Origin: Brachypterus glaber
Taxonomy: Eukaryota; Arthropoda; Insecta; Coleoptera; Kateretidae
Reading direction: 5' to 3'
Assembly (NCBI GenBank): GCA_958510825.1
Contig: OY294046.1
Span: 43,222,656-43,286,655, forward strand
Length of the DNA stretch: 64,000 nucleotides
Shown: one piece after another, positions 32,381 to 44,277 of the stretch
How the letters are laid out: each line of letters opens with the position of its first letter
Numbering within the stretch: position 1 is the stretch's first letter
Notes under the pieces: generated by a model
Databases searched by the model: none
Told to the model about the DNA's origin: nothing
The model's input: the letters and a program-made list of their open reading frames with translations, nothing else
Program-made: the position numbers and the translations under genes

Positions 32381-32742
32381 AAAGTGCCATTTATTTGTTT
32401 TTTTGCCATAATTTTTGTTGAAAAAAGCATAAAAAAGGGTGGTCGCCATGATTCCGGCCGTTTGGATCGACTAAAAAAAAACGGGATATTAGAAGAATTT
32501 TTTTTGGTAAAAAATAACAAAATTGCGGACGTTTTTCAAAAATTTTGAAATAATTTTCAAGAAAAACGTCTGCCATTTTGTTATTTCTTTAGCCAAAAAA
32601 AATTCTTCTAGATAGGGCTATAGTGACTTCAATACTATCCCGTTTTTTTTTTAGTAGATCCAAACAACCGGAATCATAGCGACCACTGTTTTTTTATGTT
32701 TTTTTTTTTTCAAAAAAAAATTATGGTAAAAAATGGCACTTT
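32381..32742. mobile_element. Foldback element, 362 bp
   Basis: 'aaagtgccattt' (32381-32392) is mirrored by 'aaatggcacttt' (32731-32742). Inner arms include 'ccatgattccgg' against 'ccggaatcatag' and 'agaagaattttttttggt' against its complement near 32590. The centre is near 32562. The small frames inside arise from the symmetrical A/T runs. Confidence 0.8.
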
Positions 32743-33024
32743 AAAAATATAAAAAAGATTTTTTTGTATTCTTTAAATATAAATAAACATACCTACAACA
32801 TTTAACAATGCTATCTTTTTCTTTCTATACATATAAAAAAAAATGTTTAAAAACAAAATATTTTTAAAATTTGAAGGTAGATATAAAATAATAAAAATAT
32901 TGTACTTTAGATAAGAAATAGTACTATTTTATTGGCAGCAGTATTTTTTAGTGAAATATTCCTAAAATCGAGCTATACCCTTTATTTGTGAAAAAGATAC
33001 TTTAATCTTGTTTAGTGGAGTAAA

Positions 33025-33169
33025 GGCATATCCACAAGCTCGCATAACAACATAGTACATAAGAATGCGGTACCGTGATTGGCTTACAAGATACATGGCG
33101 GCACATCAAGCCAATCACGGCATAGCATTGTTATGTACTATGTTGTTATGCGCTCCTGTGGATATACCC
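33025..33169. mobile_element. MITE, well-preserved relative of 6374-6572
   Basis: 'ggcatatccacaagctcgca' pairs with 'tgcgctcctgtggatatacc', and 'taacaacatagtacataa' pairs with 'ttatgtactatgttgtta'. The centre 'tacatggcggcacatc' is shared with the copy at 6374-6572. A further remnant ('cgcctaactagcataataca') is at about 57575-57610. Confidence 0.85.
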
Positions 33170-33483
33170 AGAAGATTTAAGTCAAGGAATATTTATAACA
33201 AGTTTATCGAAGTGTATACTGTTTATTTTTTTAATTGAAATAGATTGTTTATAGCTAACTTAATATATAAATATATCTATAACCTAAAAAATTGGGCAAA
33301 CCTATAAAATTATATGTGTGGTATTGACCCTTCGCTCTGGATTTGTTTCCTTTGAATTTCAAAATCTTTTTTTGTGTATATGTAAAATAAAATGCTATTA
33401 AAAGTACGAAAAAAGTATTTTTTTTTTAAATGTTCTTTTACAACAAATAATTGGAATATGTTTGTCCCAATATAAAATATAAT

Positions 33484-33645
33484 GTAACCCTGAACAAACA
33501 AAACCAGTTAGTGTGTCAAATTAAAAAACAAAATAATAAAAATTTTGGATTCTTATGTAAAAACCTTTTCTACATCAGAATCCTACAAAAAAAGAAATAT
33601 GTTAATTTGACACACTAACTGGGTTTTTTTTTGTGCAGGGTCACA
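33484..33645. mobile_element. MITE-like hairpin, 162 bp
   Basis: 'gtaaccctgaacaaac' with 'ccagttagtgtgtcaaatta' pairs with 'taatttgacacactaactgg' and 'gtgcagggtcac'. The loop is about 70 bp and AT-rich. Confidence 0.8.
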
Positions 33646-33880
33646 TATAGTGTTTTAAAGCTGTATGAATATATCCCATTAGTAACTTATAGTTAGGTAT
33701 TGATATAAGTTTAGACTATAAAACACTAAAATGTCCCTGTTCTGTGTATATAACCATCAGTACGCCCGCAGTAACTGCTTATAGGTTCAATTTGTAAAAT
33801 AAAAATTTTGGAGTGTTACGCCCATGTTAATGGTATAGAAAAATAGCGTTACAGGGGGGGGTTTCCAAATGATCAAAATT

Positions 33881-34637
33881 TGCGTTACGTAATACTTGAA
33901 CATTCCCTGAGTTTTATTTATGTCTTCTCCTACGTTAAGATTAATCTTCATTTGATAAAAATTAAACTTTGTTGATTTATATAATTTTACATTGGCTATA
34001 AAATTCCCGATTTATTTCTTTTGTTTCACTTTCGGTTTCGCCTGAAGTGGTATAAAAATATTTTTTTCTTAATGTAAACACCCTGTAGTTTTTGACATTT
34101 TTGAATTCAGCAAGAAAATTCTATGTAACTGATTTTTTTTTTTACTTTTTTTTTCGCTTTCGTTTTTATCGTATAAAAACGACATACACATAATTTACGT
34201 TCTTTTTACTTACTAAATCTTTAAAGTAAATCATTTTGGCATAAGAAAAATAGCAGAAAATACTCTACAAATAAAGTTTACATGGACATTAAAAATAGGA
34301 GTTCAGGACAAAAACCCGTTTTTTATCTTTAATTCGCTGTCACTGATCAAATTTTTATTTAATATTAGTTTTATATATGTTTAAGCTTAAGTAAGTAAGA
34401 ACAATGTAAAATATGTATATCTCGTTTTTATAAAAGCTAAAAACGAAAACGAAAAAAATTATGGTGTTTTATTAAAAAAAAACAATATTTATGCAACTTC
34501 CGGCTGAACCGGAAGTGGAACAGAAAAATTAAATCCGCCTTTTCATAGCCAACGTAAAATTATATAAATCACCAAAGTTTCATTTTTATCAAATGAAGAT
34601 TAATTTTAATTTTGGGGTTTGGGATATAAATAAAACT
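33881..34637. mobile_element. 730-bp foldback next to a solitary MITE end
   Basis: The foldback runs from 'gagttttatttatgtc' (33909) to 'gatataaataaaactt' (34637), with mirrored 'aatcttcatttgat', 'atataattttacattggcta' and 'cttcggttc'-like blocks around 34270. Directly left, 'gcgttacgtaatacttgaac' with 'attccc' (33881-33907) is a single end of the MITE family of 28292-28535. The foldback has no coding capacity. Confidence 0.7.
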
Positions 34638-37576
34638 TACCCGGTATATAGAATTCAGCCGGTATAAAATATTTTGAAATAAGGAAATATAAGATGAAGA
34701 GAACTAACTAATTAGACCAGTATGTTTAACTTTATGGTTGACATGGAGTATCAAGTTAAAAATATACATATTTAACCAAGGAAGGTTTTTTTATACTTTT
34801 TCCACAAAAACCTAGCGTTTCATTTTTTATTGTATTTTTTTTTTAAGCATAATTCAAGACATATTAGATAAATAGGAAAAGCCAATTAGCTTAATATATA
34901 TGGTTGGTAGTGCATGTCAAATTAATAACATAAATTCACACTATGGAAAATATACTACAAACTTAAGGTTTAAACATAATTGGATATGGTATTAGTACAC
35001 AATAAGGGGTTAACCCTTTACTGCATGAACAGTATGCTCACTAACCTCTCTCCCACAAGATACAGTTTTTAAGGATTTTTTAAAGAAAATAGCTAAAATT
35101 AGGCATATTTGCCCAAAAATAGCGCAGAGTAGAGTCCTATGTACAAATATATATGTACAATTGCTCGAATAATTGGTTTGTATAGTACACGGAGTCCGCC
35201 TGCCAGTAATGTCATCTCGTAAATTTTTTATGAACTTTTAATTTTAAATATGGCTGCAGTTGAATTCGTATATTAGATCACACTTTAATCTCTATTAAAA
35301 TAGAATCTCTAAAGGCAGCGCTTTCTCATAAACCATTCCTTCGAGGTTATTTTTATTAAAAACAAAATCAAAGCGAATTTATGAGTGATCACTCGAAAAG
35401 AGTCCAAACAAAATGGTTTTTGGGCTTTTCGGTTTTTGGAATCAGTTGACATTTTTAGGCCTATAGGTAAATTAATCCAAAAGGATGGATGAAAATTTTT
35501 AGAACACTTTCAAATGTCTCGAAAATCTACAATTTTAAAAAAGTTTTTTTTAATTTTTTAATAATCTTAGAAATTTTATCGAAAATCTCAAAAATCTTTT
35601 TTTTTCTCGGAAATCATGAAATTCGTACAAAAATCCCAGAAGTCTATGTAAAAATATTTTGTAGTGATTTACCCCTCGATCCAAACATATTTTTACGTCC
35701 ATGTCTTCTTTCGCGTGCCTCAAATTTATATCAAATAAAATTGTGTTTTGGTCTCTTGATGTATGAAACTGACCAATTAAGGACCATAATCAGTTGTTTA
35801 ATTTCTCGCGAGAGAATTCCCGACATGGTGATCCCAAATTAACCTTTAGTTGCTATTTCAAACTAACCCTATTTTTGTTTTAAAACTCAATTATGAGAGC
35901 TTTGGGATTTTAAAGGTATAATTAAAAAAATATTTTGGATTTCTAATTTTATGTCATAAAATAAGAAAAAAGTTTCCAAGGGAAAAAGATCATGGGGTAT
36001 ACCACAGCATAATTTGTACTGTGATTACTTAAGTATGCTTACGTAAGTATTTCTAAAAGATTCTGTATAATATTACGCGAGGATAACCTAACCGATTATC
36101 ACTGCTTTGTACAGTGATCACGCATAGTTGTCTACCCCTCCGTTAAGGCCCTTTCTAGAATCATTTTGAGAATATTTCTTACTGTTTACTCAGGGACGGT
36201 TTAATTTATTAATATCAAATTTACAATGTAGCATATAATCAATAAATATCATCTGTTCATAGCACAACAAAAATAAAAATTTAACCGGGCAGTTTTACAG
36301 CAATATTTAGGGATATCAAATTACCTTGCCGAAAAAGTTAGTTTTATTAAAACGTTAAATGTTTACCTTGATTGTTCTATTCTACAGTCAACATTTTATG
36401 TCAGTAAGTTAAACCATTGCTGAGTTATGAAGTAAGAAATATTCTAAGAATTAAAAAAGTTATTTTTGTATTAAGAACGCAAAATCCCTAATTTCACATA
36501 AATCATATTTTGCGCCCGTAATAAAAACAAAAATTTTCCACGATCTAAAATAAATAAATAAATTTCAGGCAGTAAGTTGCAGCACAATTTTCTGAAAATC
36601 TGGTGGTTTACAAGTAAAATCCTCATCACTGCCACTCTCCATAATTCCTCCGTAACAAATAATTTAGCACAAAAATATTTAGCACACAAAATTGAGATTA
36701 CATTCAAAATAAAAAAATATATATTAAAAAAATGTTGGACTACATCTCGTAGCATATTACTGACAGCTGTTTTACGACTGACCTACCGGTTGCCTACACT
36801 CAGGGCGCAAAATTCAATTTTGCGCTAGCTGTCATGGTACAAGCAGAAAAGTAAAATGCTAAGAAATAGGTTATTTTGGGGTCTGAAAACTTTATTTGTT
36901 TTTGTAGAAATGTTAACTTTTCTACTAGATCGTAGAAAACACTTTTTTTTCTATTGCCTAATAAACCGTTGTCAAGGCTTGTTTACGTTGACAACCAATA
37001 AAATGATTGGACCCTTTAATTATTAACCGTTGTTAAGCATTGCTTATGGGTAACATTGTTACCATATAATTAATGGGCACCATTGTTACCATATAATTAA
37101 CCGTTCGGTTAATCATATGCTATATAACAACAAAATATTTTTTTTAATTATATTTTTAACTGATATTAGAAGTTTAGAAGTTCATCATAGAGATCCAAAA
37201 AAATAAGTTTGAAACAAAAATAGGAATGGATTAAAGTCGAGCTAAATGTTGATTCGAGACCACCGTGCTTAATCAGTTGTTAAATTTCTGGCGAGAGAAT
37301 TCCGGTAGCCCGGGACGTGACAATTTTTATTGGTTGTGACGTAGTTAATTACCAAGTGCAGATGACAGGTTTAAGAAGTTGTTGACGCGACTGTTAAGCC
37401 CGAAACAGGAAATGCTGTCATCTCACCCGGAGAAACACTACGTAATAAAAAAGTATATTAAATGTCCAAAAGTCTTGAGTTTGTTTCTCAGCCAAACCAC
37501 ATGAAACATCAAAGCTTTTAATAATTATTTCTCAATACTTTTTAATTATATCACTGTCTTTGCGGTCATGTAAAAA
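34638..37576. other. AT-rich DNA with scattered small repeats
   Basis: A perfect 21-bp palindrome GCGCAAAATTcAATTTTGCGC lies at 36805-36825. 'aatcagttgttaaatttctg' with 'gcgagagaattcc' at about 37270 has a diverged copy at about 35788-35820. 'attgttaccatataattaa' occurs twice (37053-37071 and about 37083-37101). The 117-codon frame at 35489-35842 and the frames at 36471-36828 show no domain and overlap these repeats, so I do not call them genes. Confidence 0.4.
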
Positions 37577-38310
37577 TAAACAAGCCGTGAAGTTATTTAA
37601 TGCTACGCATTCCATTATATTTTATTCAGAGTAAATTGTATATTGCATTTTTACAAAATAAATAATAAATAATAAATAATAATATTAAAAAAAAAATACA
37701 TTTTTTTAGGATATTTCCTTGAAAAAGAAAAAAAATTGAAAACTTTTTATTTCAAGGAAAACAAAAATCCAGAGAATATTAAAAAAAAACTTAAAAACCA
37801 ATTTGAAAATTTTTCAATATTTTTTTGCGAAAAAGGTAAAAATAAAAAAAATGAAAATGATAGTTTTGCCACATATAACTTTTTTGTTTCTGGGAGGATT
37901 ACTTTCACAATTCGTGGAATTGATCCTTATAATAAAAGTAATTTTTCCTGAAAAAGTTACGTTTATGGAAATATTTTTTTAACCCCCATAACTTTTTTGT
38001 TTTTGGGGAGATTACTTTTAAAATTGGTAGAATTGATCCTTATAATAAAAGTAATTTTTCCTAAAAAAGTTCCGTTAATCGGAATGTGCTTTCAGCTTTT
38101 TTCGATTTTTTAAAAGTTTAACCCTTATAACTTTTTGTTTTTGGAGGGATTACTTTCAAAAACAATAGGGATCTTCCACTCGTAGAACTTGATTTTTCCT
38201 AAAAATTTCAAGTTGATCGGATTATTCGTTCTTGAGTTCTCGTGTTCCCAAAAATCGTAACATCGGAGAGACGGACGGACAGACGGACAGACAGACATTT
38301 GAAAAAAAAG
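37577..38310 (-). repeat. Dispersed repeat D with satellite-like head
   Basis: The plus-strand order is a head 'aacaagccgtgaagttattt' with 'aatgctacgcattccat' (like the satellite monomer), AT-rich sequence, repeated 'aacttttttgtttttgggga' motifs, 'ttcgttcttgagttctcgtg' and a GACGGACAGACG cluster (38268-38298). The same order occurs at 56765-57215. The 'aacttttt..ttggggagattactttyaaaat' block is present about three times within this copy. Confidence 0.75.
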
Positions 38311-39305
38311 TTGCTTATTTTTTCATGAAACAAATTTATATCCAAGAATTGTTGTCTAGGAGTATTTTTGAAATTTTTTGAAAATTCGAAACTGCTATTA
38401 TACATATTATTTTAGCGCAGGCGCTGTGAATAATATAATAAATAAAATGAATAAATAAGCAAAATAAATTATACTACAGCATATGAAATTTCAGGTTTCT
38501 TTATTCCCAAATAAATTATTTGACTTAAAAAAAATCCTTAATATAATATTCTTTAAAACCCCTTTAAGGGTAACTAAAAAATTTGGCACATCCCCTATAT
38601 AGGTAAACATTTGCTTGTTCCCCACTTCAAAATTAGTAAAGTAAGCCAAAGTTTACTTAAGGAGGAATTACTTTAAGGTCAAAGTCTACGGTTACAGTAG
38701 TAGAGTAAGATTTAAAGCTCAGAAAAGATGCCTTAGTTGGTCATGACATCATTAAAAAATAGTACCATCCAATTTAGCATAATATAACATTCACATCCAT
38801 ATATGCATAGGACACAATAGCCAATTACCTATCATCAGGGGCGCCATCCTCACCAATCATGCTCGAGTTGGGAAAATCCTCTTTTCAGATGGTTTTTTTT
38901 TGTTGGTAAAATATTTATTTATTTATTCATTATTTATATAATACAGGTTCATAGAGAGCCCCAAATAAGCTTTAAGCTTGTGCTAGGGGATCTCTATTAA
39001 TTTTGATAAAAAAAAAACTCTAAATAATTCAGCTGAAGTTACTTAAAATTTTGAAATTTCGAAACTGGGTCATCAAAACGGCTGTCTTCATGTCTCCGAA
39101 ATCTTGGGAATTTCCATAATGCTTTGTTCTGCATTAACCAAATTTAAATGATTTTCTTCCTCTTTTTTTACAAATAATTTAGACGAAAATAAAAATAATT
39201 TAATTTAGTGATAAATTTTGTAAATTGATAAAATATTTGGAAAAATTGAGTTGGGAAAATTGGAGTACAGTTGGAAAAATTGTAGTAGGGTAATTTGTCA
39301 GAGGT
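38311..39305. other. AT-rich spacer, nothing recognised
   Basis: No supported frame or symmetric element. A short ATTT-rich run lies at about 38917-38940. Confidence 0.4.
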
Positions 39306-39470
39306 TTTTTAGTCATTAAAATTTTTGCAGGGGTAACATTTTTGGGGATGAGGACCTCATTTTTTTTGTTTTTTCTTCTTCATCATCAAAATTTCTGCAG
39401 GGGTAAAATTTTTGGGGGCGAGGACCTTATTTTGTCATCAAAATTTTTGCAAGGACAAAATTAATTTTTG
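39306..39470. repeat. Short tandem repeat, two to three units
   Basis: 'caaaatttctgcaggggtaa' followed by 'atttttgggggcgaggacct' occurs near 39315, 39385 and, partly, 39435, with a period of about 60-70 bp. The frame that begins here on the plus strand is a by-product. Confidence 0.65.
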
Positions 39471-39779
39471 CATGGCTTGGGAGGGAGCTGGTTTTTTTTT
39501 TAATTTTAAGTTGGGAAATATATGGTCCGCCTCCCCAATAAAATCGCTTTGGAGCACCCCTGCCTACCATGGTAAAATGGGTGAAATGCAAAATACAACG
39601 GTTTTAAGGTATTATTTTATGAAGTCGTCAGTTAAAATAGCGGTGAATCCCACAGTACTCAGTAACTTCCGAAACAAGTTATCAAATTTCTTCAAAGAAA
39701 ATCAGCATGCATCATCACTATATCTAAAGATTATTTAAAATTTAGATATATCTAGTTGTTCTATATGCTCTGTGTACTG

Positions 39780-40086
39780 ACCAGGGAAGTGATTCACGTG
39801 ACATGTGATGTGATGTTATCACATCACGGCACTTTAACGCCAACTTCAAACCAATTATTTGTTAAAATTTTCAAAAAGAAAATATACCTATACAAAAACA
39901 ACATTAAAATTTTTATGTTTCCTCTTACACAAACCAGGGGAGTGATTCACATGACATGTTATGTGATGTTATCACATCACGGCACTTTAACGCCAACTTC
40001 AGACCAATTATTTGTTAAAACTTTCAAAAACAAAATATACCTATACAAAAACAACATTAAAATTTTTATGTTTCCTCTTACACAAA
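39780..40086. repeat. 153-bp tandem duplication
   Basis: Two adjacent units share 'agtgattcac', 'gatgttatcacatcacggca', 'ctttaacgccaacttc' and 'tatacctatacaaaaacaac' with about 95% identity by eye. 'tgatgttatcacatca' is a palindrome within each. Because the period is a multiple of three, a 114-codon frame runs through both. It has no recognisable domain. Confidence 0.85.
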
Positions 40087-40937
40087 CTGGATACATTTAG
40101 ATCTTATTAGAGCTATGTGTATTTTAAAAATATATCATCAAGTTTAAGACTTATTTTAAGCATAAATATGACAAATTTATGCTCTTTTATTGTAAAAATA
40201 AACATTAAACAAGTCAAACATTAGTTTTCATACATGAGTTGTTTCCTTCCGAAAATACAATATTTTCAAAAATAAACCTAAAATTATTACATGTTGGTCT
40301 GATTAACAACACCAAAGAATTTTAAACATACACATGCGACACGTGTAAAAATTTAGTACTAATTAGGAAAAGCAAATCGTTAATTAACATTTAAAAATAA
40401 CACTTTAAGTGTAATACAGGTTACAAGGAATATTAACTTTAAAACCCATTTAGGGTTATTTAGGTACATCCTAAATACTTTTTAACGCACCAGAATAGAA
40501 TTAAAAAAAAAAACAGTGGTCTCCGTAATGAGCTATTAATTACAGAGCTCTACAAAAAAAATTAAATTGGTTTTTAACAGAGTTGTGATATATTGTTTTC
40601 TATAGATTTTAGGCTGCTGAGTATGAGTCAGGAAAATGAGCTTAAAAATACCAAAAATCATAATTTTCTTTAATTTAGCTCTGTTCTTCGCTCGGATTCG
40701 GAATCGGTTATCCGAAATCTCTAAAAATCATGCACTTATATATCAGTTATGGTAACAAAAAAAAAACATCTTAGGTACATAAATAAATTTAGAAAGGTCA
40801 TAGTCATATAGAAATTCTGCTGACACATTCCAATCCTTAGCCCTAATTTTAAGGTCAAGGCGTTAAAGAACTTACGGTTTCCTGAAAGAGTATGAATTGT
40901 AAACACCGTATTACATTACATTTTTGTTACATTTTTG
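40087..40937. other. AT-rich spacer, nothing recognised
   Basis: No gene or repeat is supported. 'tctgttcttcgctcggattc' near 40680 is a small GC-richer patch. Confidence 0.4.
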
Positions 40938-41194
40938 TTTAACCTCGTACTATTCTACTTAATTAAGCATCCCTAAGTCCAGGACTTGTGTGGGCTAGTA
41001 GTAGAGGGAACCATCGGCTTTAATTGACTTTCGAACCAATTTATAGGGAGTCTCCGCTTTACTTACGCCTTTGTCAAATTTCAATTATTAATTAACTGAA
41101 AAAGGCAATTCGGCGCCGGTGAGAATCGAACTCAAGCTGTTTGGGTAGTAAACTCGTCAAGTACGACGCGGTAGTCCACTACACCAATCCTCCC
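40938..41194 (-). mobile_element. tRNA-derived SINE (family of 55254-55505)
   Basis: On the minus strand a tRNA-like head ('ggtgtagtggactaccgcgt' as A box, 'gagttcgattctcacc' as B box) is followed by the same body as at 55254-55505 ('agttaattaataattgaaat', 'tggttcgaaagtcaatta', 'gtccaggactta' reversed). The 3' end is at about 40938 with an AAACAAAAATG-type tail. No exact target duplication was seen. Confidence 0.85.
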
Positions 41195-42185
41195 ATAGTT
41201 AGTTATCAAAATGAATTTTTAGACATATAAATCAGATAAACCGTTTGCAATTATGATTAATTAGTTTAGTTTAGATAAAAATAAACACAAAAGTCAAATA
41301 CCTACATACACGTTAAAAACATTACCCTCTTTTAGTTTTACTATAGTCAAGTAAAAATAGCCTAAATATATAACACTAATTTAATATCTTACTCTAGTTC
41401 CAATTTATTTATATTAGATAATTATCTAATAATTATAATTACCATTGTCGGATATTCTACTGATATAAAACCCAATTAAATTGTCATTTTCCTTTCGAAT
41501 GGCATAGTGGTCAAAGTTTTACCATTAGAACAACTGTCCACACTATGGATAGGTACTTTCCAATATCGGTAAACAACCTTTAATTGCTGATAATAGATGG
41601 ACAGTTTTGAGCTGACAAAAGGGCATAAATAAATTTTGAATTTTACCAATTGTGAATATATTTGACTACAATAGAATTTTAAAGAAATGTTCACTTATTT
41701 AGGCAGTGCAATGGTAAAATAAATTGTAATGTATACAATAAGAACACAATTTGTTATCTATTTGTAATATAATTCTAAATAAATTTGTATTTTATTCATT
41801 AAATGGTATATTAAATCTTAAAATCATTAATATAAATGGACAAAATGTAAATTTTAAATTCATATTAAGGAGATTTGACCAGTTCTCTAGCCCCACTGAA
41901 AAAAAGTGGTCCCAGAAGTCATTTTCTGTGCACACAGATGTCTTCGGCAGACCCGGCAATTATTATTTTTTAGATTATTTGAGTAATAAATACATTTGGC
42001 AACATAAGTATAGTATCCTTGTCTAACTAATACAAATTATACAGACTATTTCACAAGTTTACAAATTTTAGTTTTTGTCTTCCTCCAGAAAAACTTTTTA
42101 TATTTTTTGTAACTTGCATGCCTACCAATGACAAATATTAGTCCACTCAAATTATAAATGTAAATTACAATAAATTTACATGTTC
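41195..42185. other. AT-rich spacer, nothing recognised
   Basis: A palindromic 'agataattatcta' lies near 41418. The small frames have no domain. Confidence 0.4.
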
Positions 42186-42903
42186 TAATATTTTAAAGGG
42201 TAGTAGTGGATGGTTACAGAACGCTCCTGTTAGTTTTTCACCGGGTGATTTACCTTGCGGCTTGAATTTTAGGGGTGGGTTGCTTAATATGAATCTTACG
42301 ATAAAAATGCATATAACAAATTTTGTTAAGTAGGAAATTTCCAACAATTTTTGTAAAGATGATTTTTTTAACATATTAATAACAATCGAGTTAATTTAGA
42401 AATAGCCATGTTGGAGGTTTAATTGGTTTTTTCCATTTTTCGGCCAAATTTTTCATCGGACGATAAAGCAAACTTGTAACTCTTGAAATTCTCTATAAGT
42501 TTCATATATTATAATAGGTACTTTGGTACGGTTACAGAGGGCGCAACCCTACTTTCACCGCCCACTGTAATCCTAACAAAATACTTATGAAAATTCATAA
42601 TATATACAACTTATATAGAATTTCAAGAGATACAAGTTTGCTTTTAACAAATTTTACCCCCAACATGGCCATATTTGAAAATTTATAACTCGATTGTTAT
42701 TAATATAATTAAAAAATGATCCCTATAAAACTTGTTGGAAATTTGTTCCTTAACAAAATTGGTTATATACATTTTTATCGTAAGATGAGATAATGGCACT
42801 CACCCCTAAAATTTAAGATAGTTGACATAACTTACGAAAATCACCCGGTGAAAAACTAACAGGAACGTTCTATTACTATTGACTACTACCCTTTAAAATA
42901 TCA
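42186..42903. mobile_element. 718-bp foldback element
   Basis: 'atattttaaagggtagtagt' (42188-42207) is mirrored at 42882-42901. Along the arms 'gttagtttttcaccgggtga' pairs with 'tcacccggtgaaaaactaac', and 'aacaatcgag' with 'ctcgattgtt'. The centre, near 42545, is a GC-richer 'ggttacagagggcgcaaccc' stretch. Arms differ at about one position in six, so the element is old. There is no coding capacity. Confidence 0.85.
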
Positions 42904-44277
42904 GCCCAAGTACATTTATTGCAATTTAACACGGGAATTTTTCGTTATTTGACTGGACTACACATAAACAGAAATGTTTCATCACATCTGGTTGTTTGTT
43001 ATACCATTTAAAAGAATAACCCATTTTTATTTTAAAAATGTGAATTTTACTTTAAAAATGTGAACGAACTTTTTTGAAAATAAATGTTCATTTTTTGACC
43101 CCAAAAACTCCCAAAATAACCCTTTTCGTCACAGGGAAAAATACCTGTGAACTAGTGTTATAGTCCGCACATGTTTGACACACATACTGCATATTATTCC
43201 ATTTTACCTTCTAAGCACAAAACTAAAAGCTATCCCCGACAGCAGATGGCGTATTAATAACCATGAGGGCTATTTTTCGTTATATTTATTTCTATTTTTA
43301 AAAGGATTCTCGTGTTAGATTGTTTAATTGTCATGCTATTGTTCGTTTAATTTAGTCTGTAAAGATAAAGCTGCCACATGCTTGACTAGTTAGCATTTAA
43401 TTTTCAAATTGAATTTTATTTAAGGATTTTTTTATCTAAAGGATAAGCGGTAAATATTTATTTAATTAAGTTAACCCACCTTTTAAGAGATACATTTTTC
43501 TGTAGGAGAGCTGTTAAAAATTATTTTTAAAAACTACAAGTAGGTTTTTGCCAAAAATATTAGTATTTGCCCCCATTTGCACAAGCGCAAATCATATTTG
43601 AGGTAGGACGCAAACTACAAAGGCCCGAAATCGTTTGGTCAATGAATTTTTTTAATCGAATATTCCATTAAACGGACAGACGTACAGACCTATTTGTTTT
43701 TAAATACTCACATTTTCACATTTTCTTGAGGTTTTATCAAGATCTGATTATATAAAAAATTGTATATTAGGATGCAAAGACGTAAAATACTGTTTTTAGG
43801 GCTATTTTGGAGATTTTTGACACTATTTATAATTTGTATTTTTGTGTAAAAATTTGACGTTTGTCGTCATCATTTTCAACATCATTCAACCAAAAAACGT
43901 AGACTGTTTTATTTTTCGCACTGATCCAAAAAATAAAACTTTTCGTATATTTATTAAAGGTACAAAAATTGGTTTGGACATTTTGGTTCATTTATACATA
44001 CATTACAAACAACTGGTGCATTTATACATACATTCAAATAAAAAAAGATATTTTGGTCTATTTTAGTAACGGGTGTTCTCACCCGAAAAAATCAAAGCTT
44101 AACAAAAAATATTGCTAATTGAAAATGTAGCTATCTAGTAAAATATTTTCTAATCAATATCAATCAGGATTCATTTTTTTAAAAACAAATATTAACTTTT
44201 ATCTGGTTTTGTGCAATGTCAATTAAACTCTAGAATACTGCCGTGATAAACTAAAAGAACTTATTTTCACCCACGAA
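42904..44277. other. AT-rich spacer, nothing recognised
   Basis: A small hairpin 'cacaggg..cctgtg' lies near 43130-43153, and 'cggacagacgtacagacc' near 43673 resembles the end of dispersed repeat D. Nothing else is supported. Confidence 0.35.

Noticed and set aside
35489..35842. 117-codon frame on the plus strand
   Set aside because: It has no recognisable domain, no splice or poly(A) support, lies in AT-rich DNA and its 3' part overlaps a repeat with a diverged copy near 37270.
39756..40100. 114-codon frame with an internal repeat
   Set aside because: The repeat in the protein is a direct result of the 153-bp tandem duplication, whose length is a multiple of three. No domain or codon bias supports it.
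41110..41194. Functional tRNA gene on the minus strand
   Set aside because: As for 55254: it is the head of another SINE copy, with a mutated T-stem.
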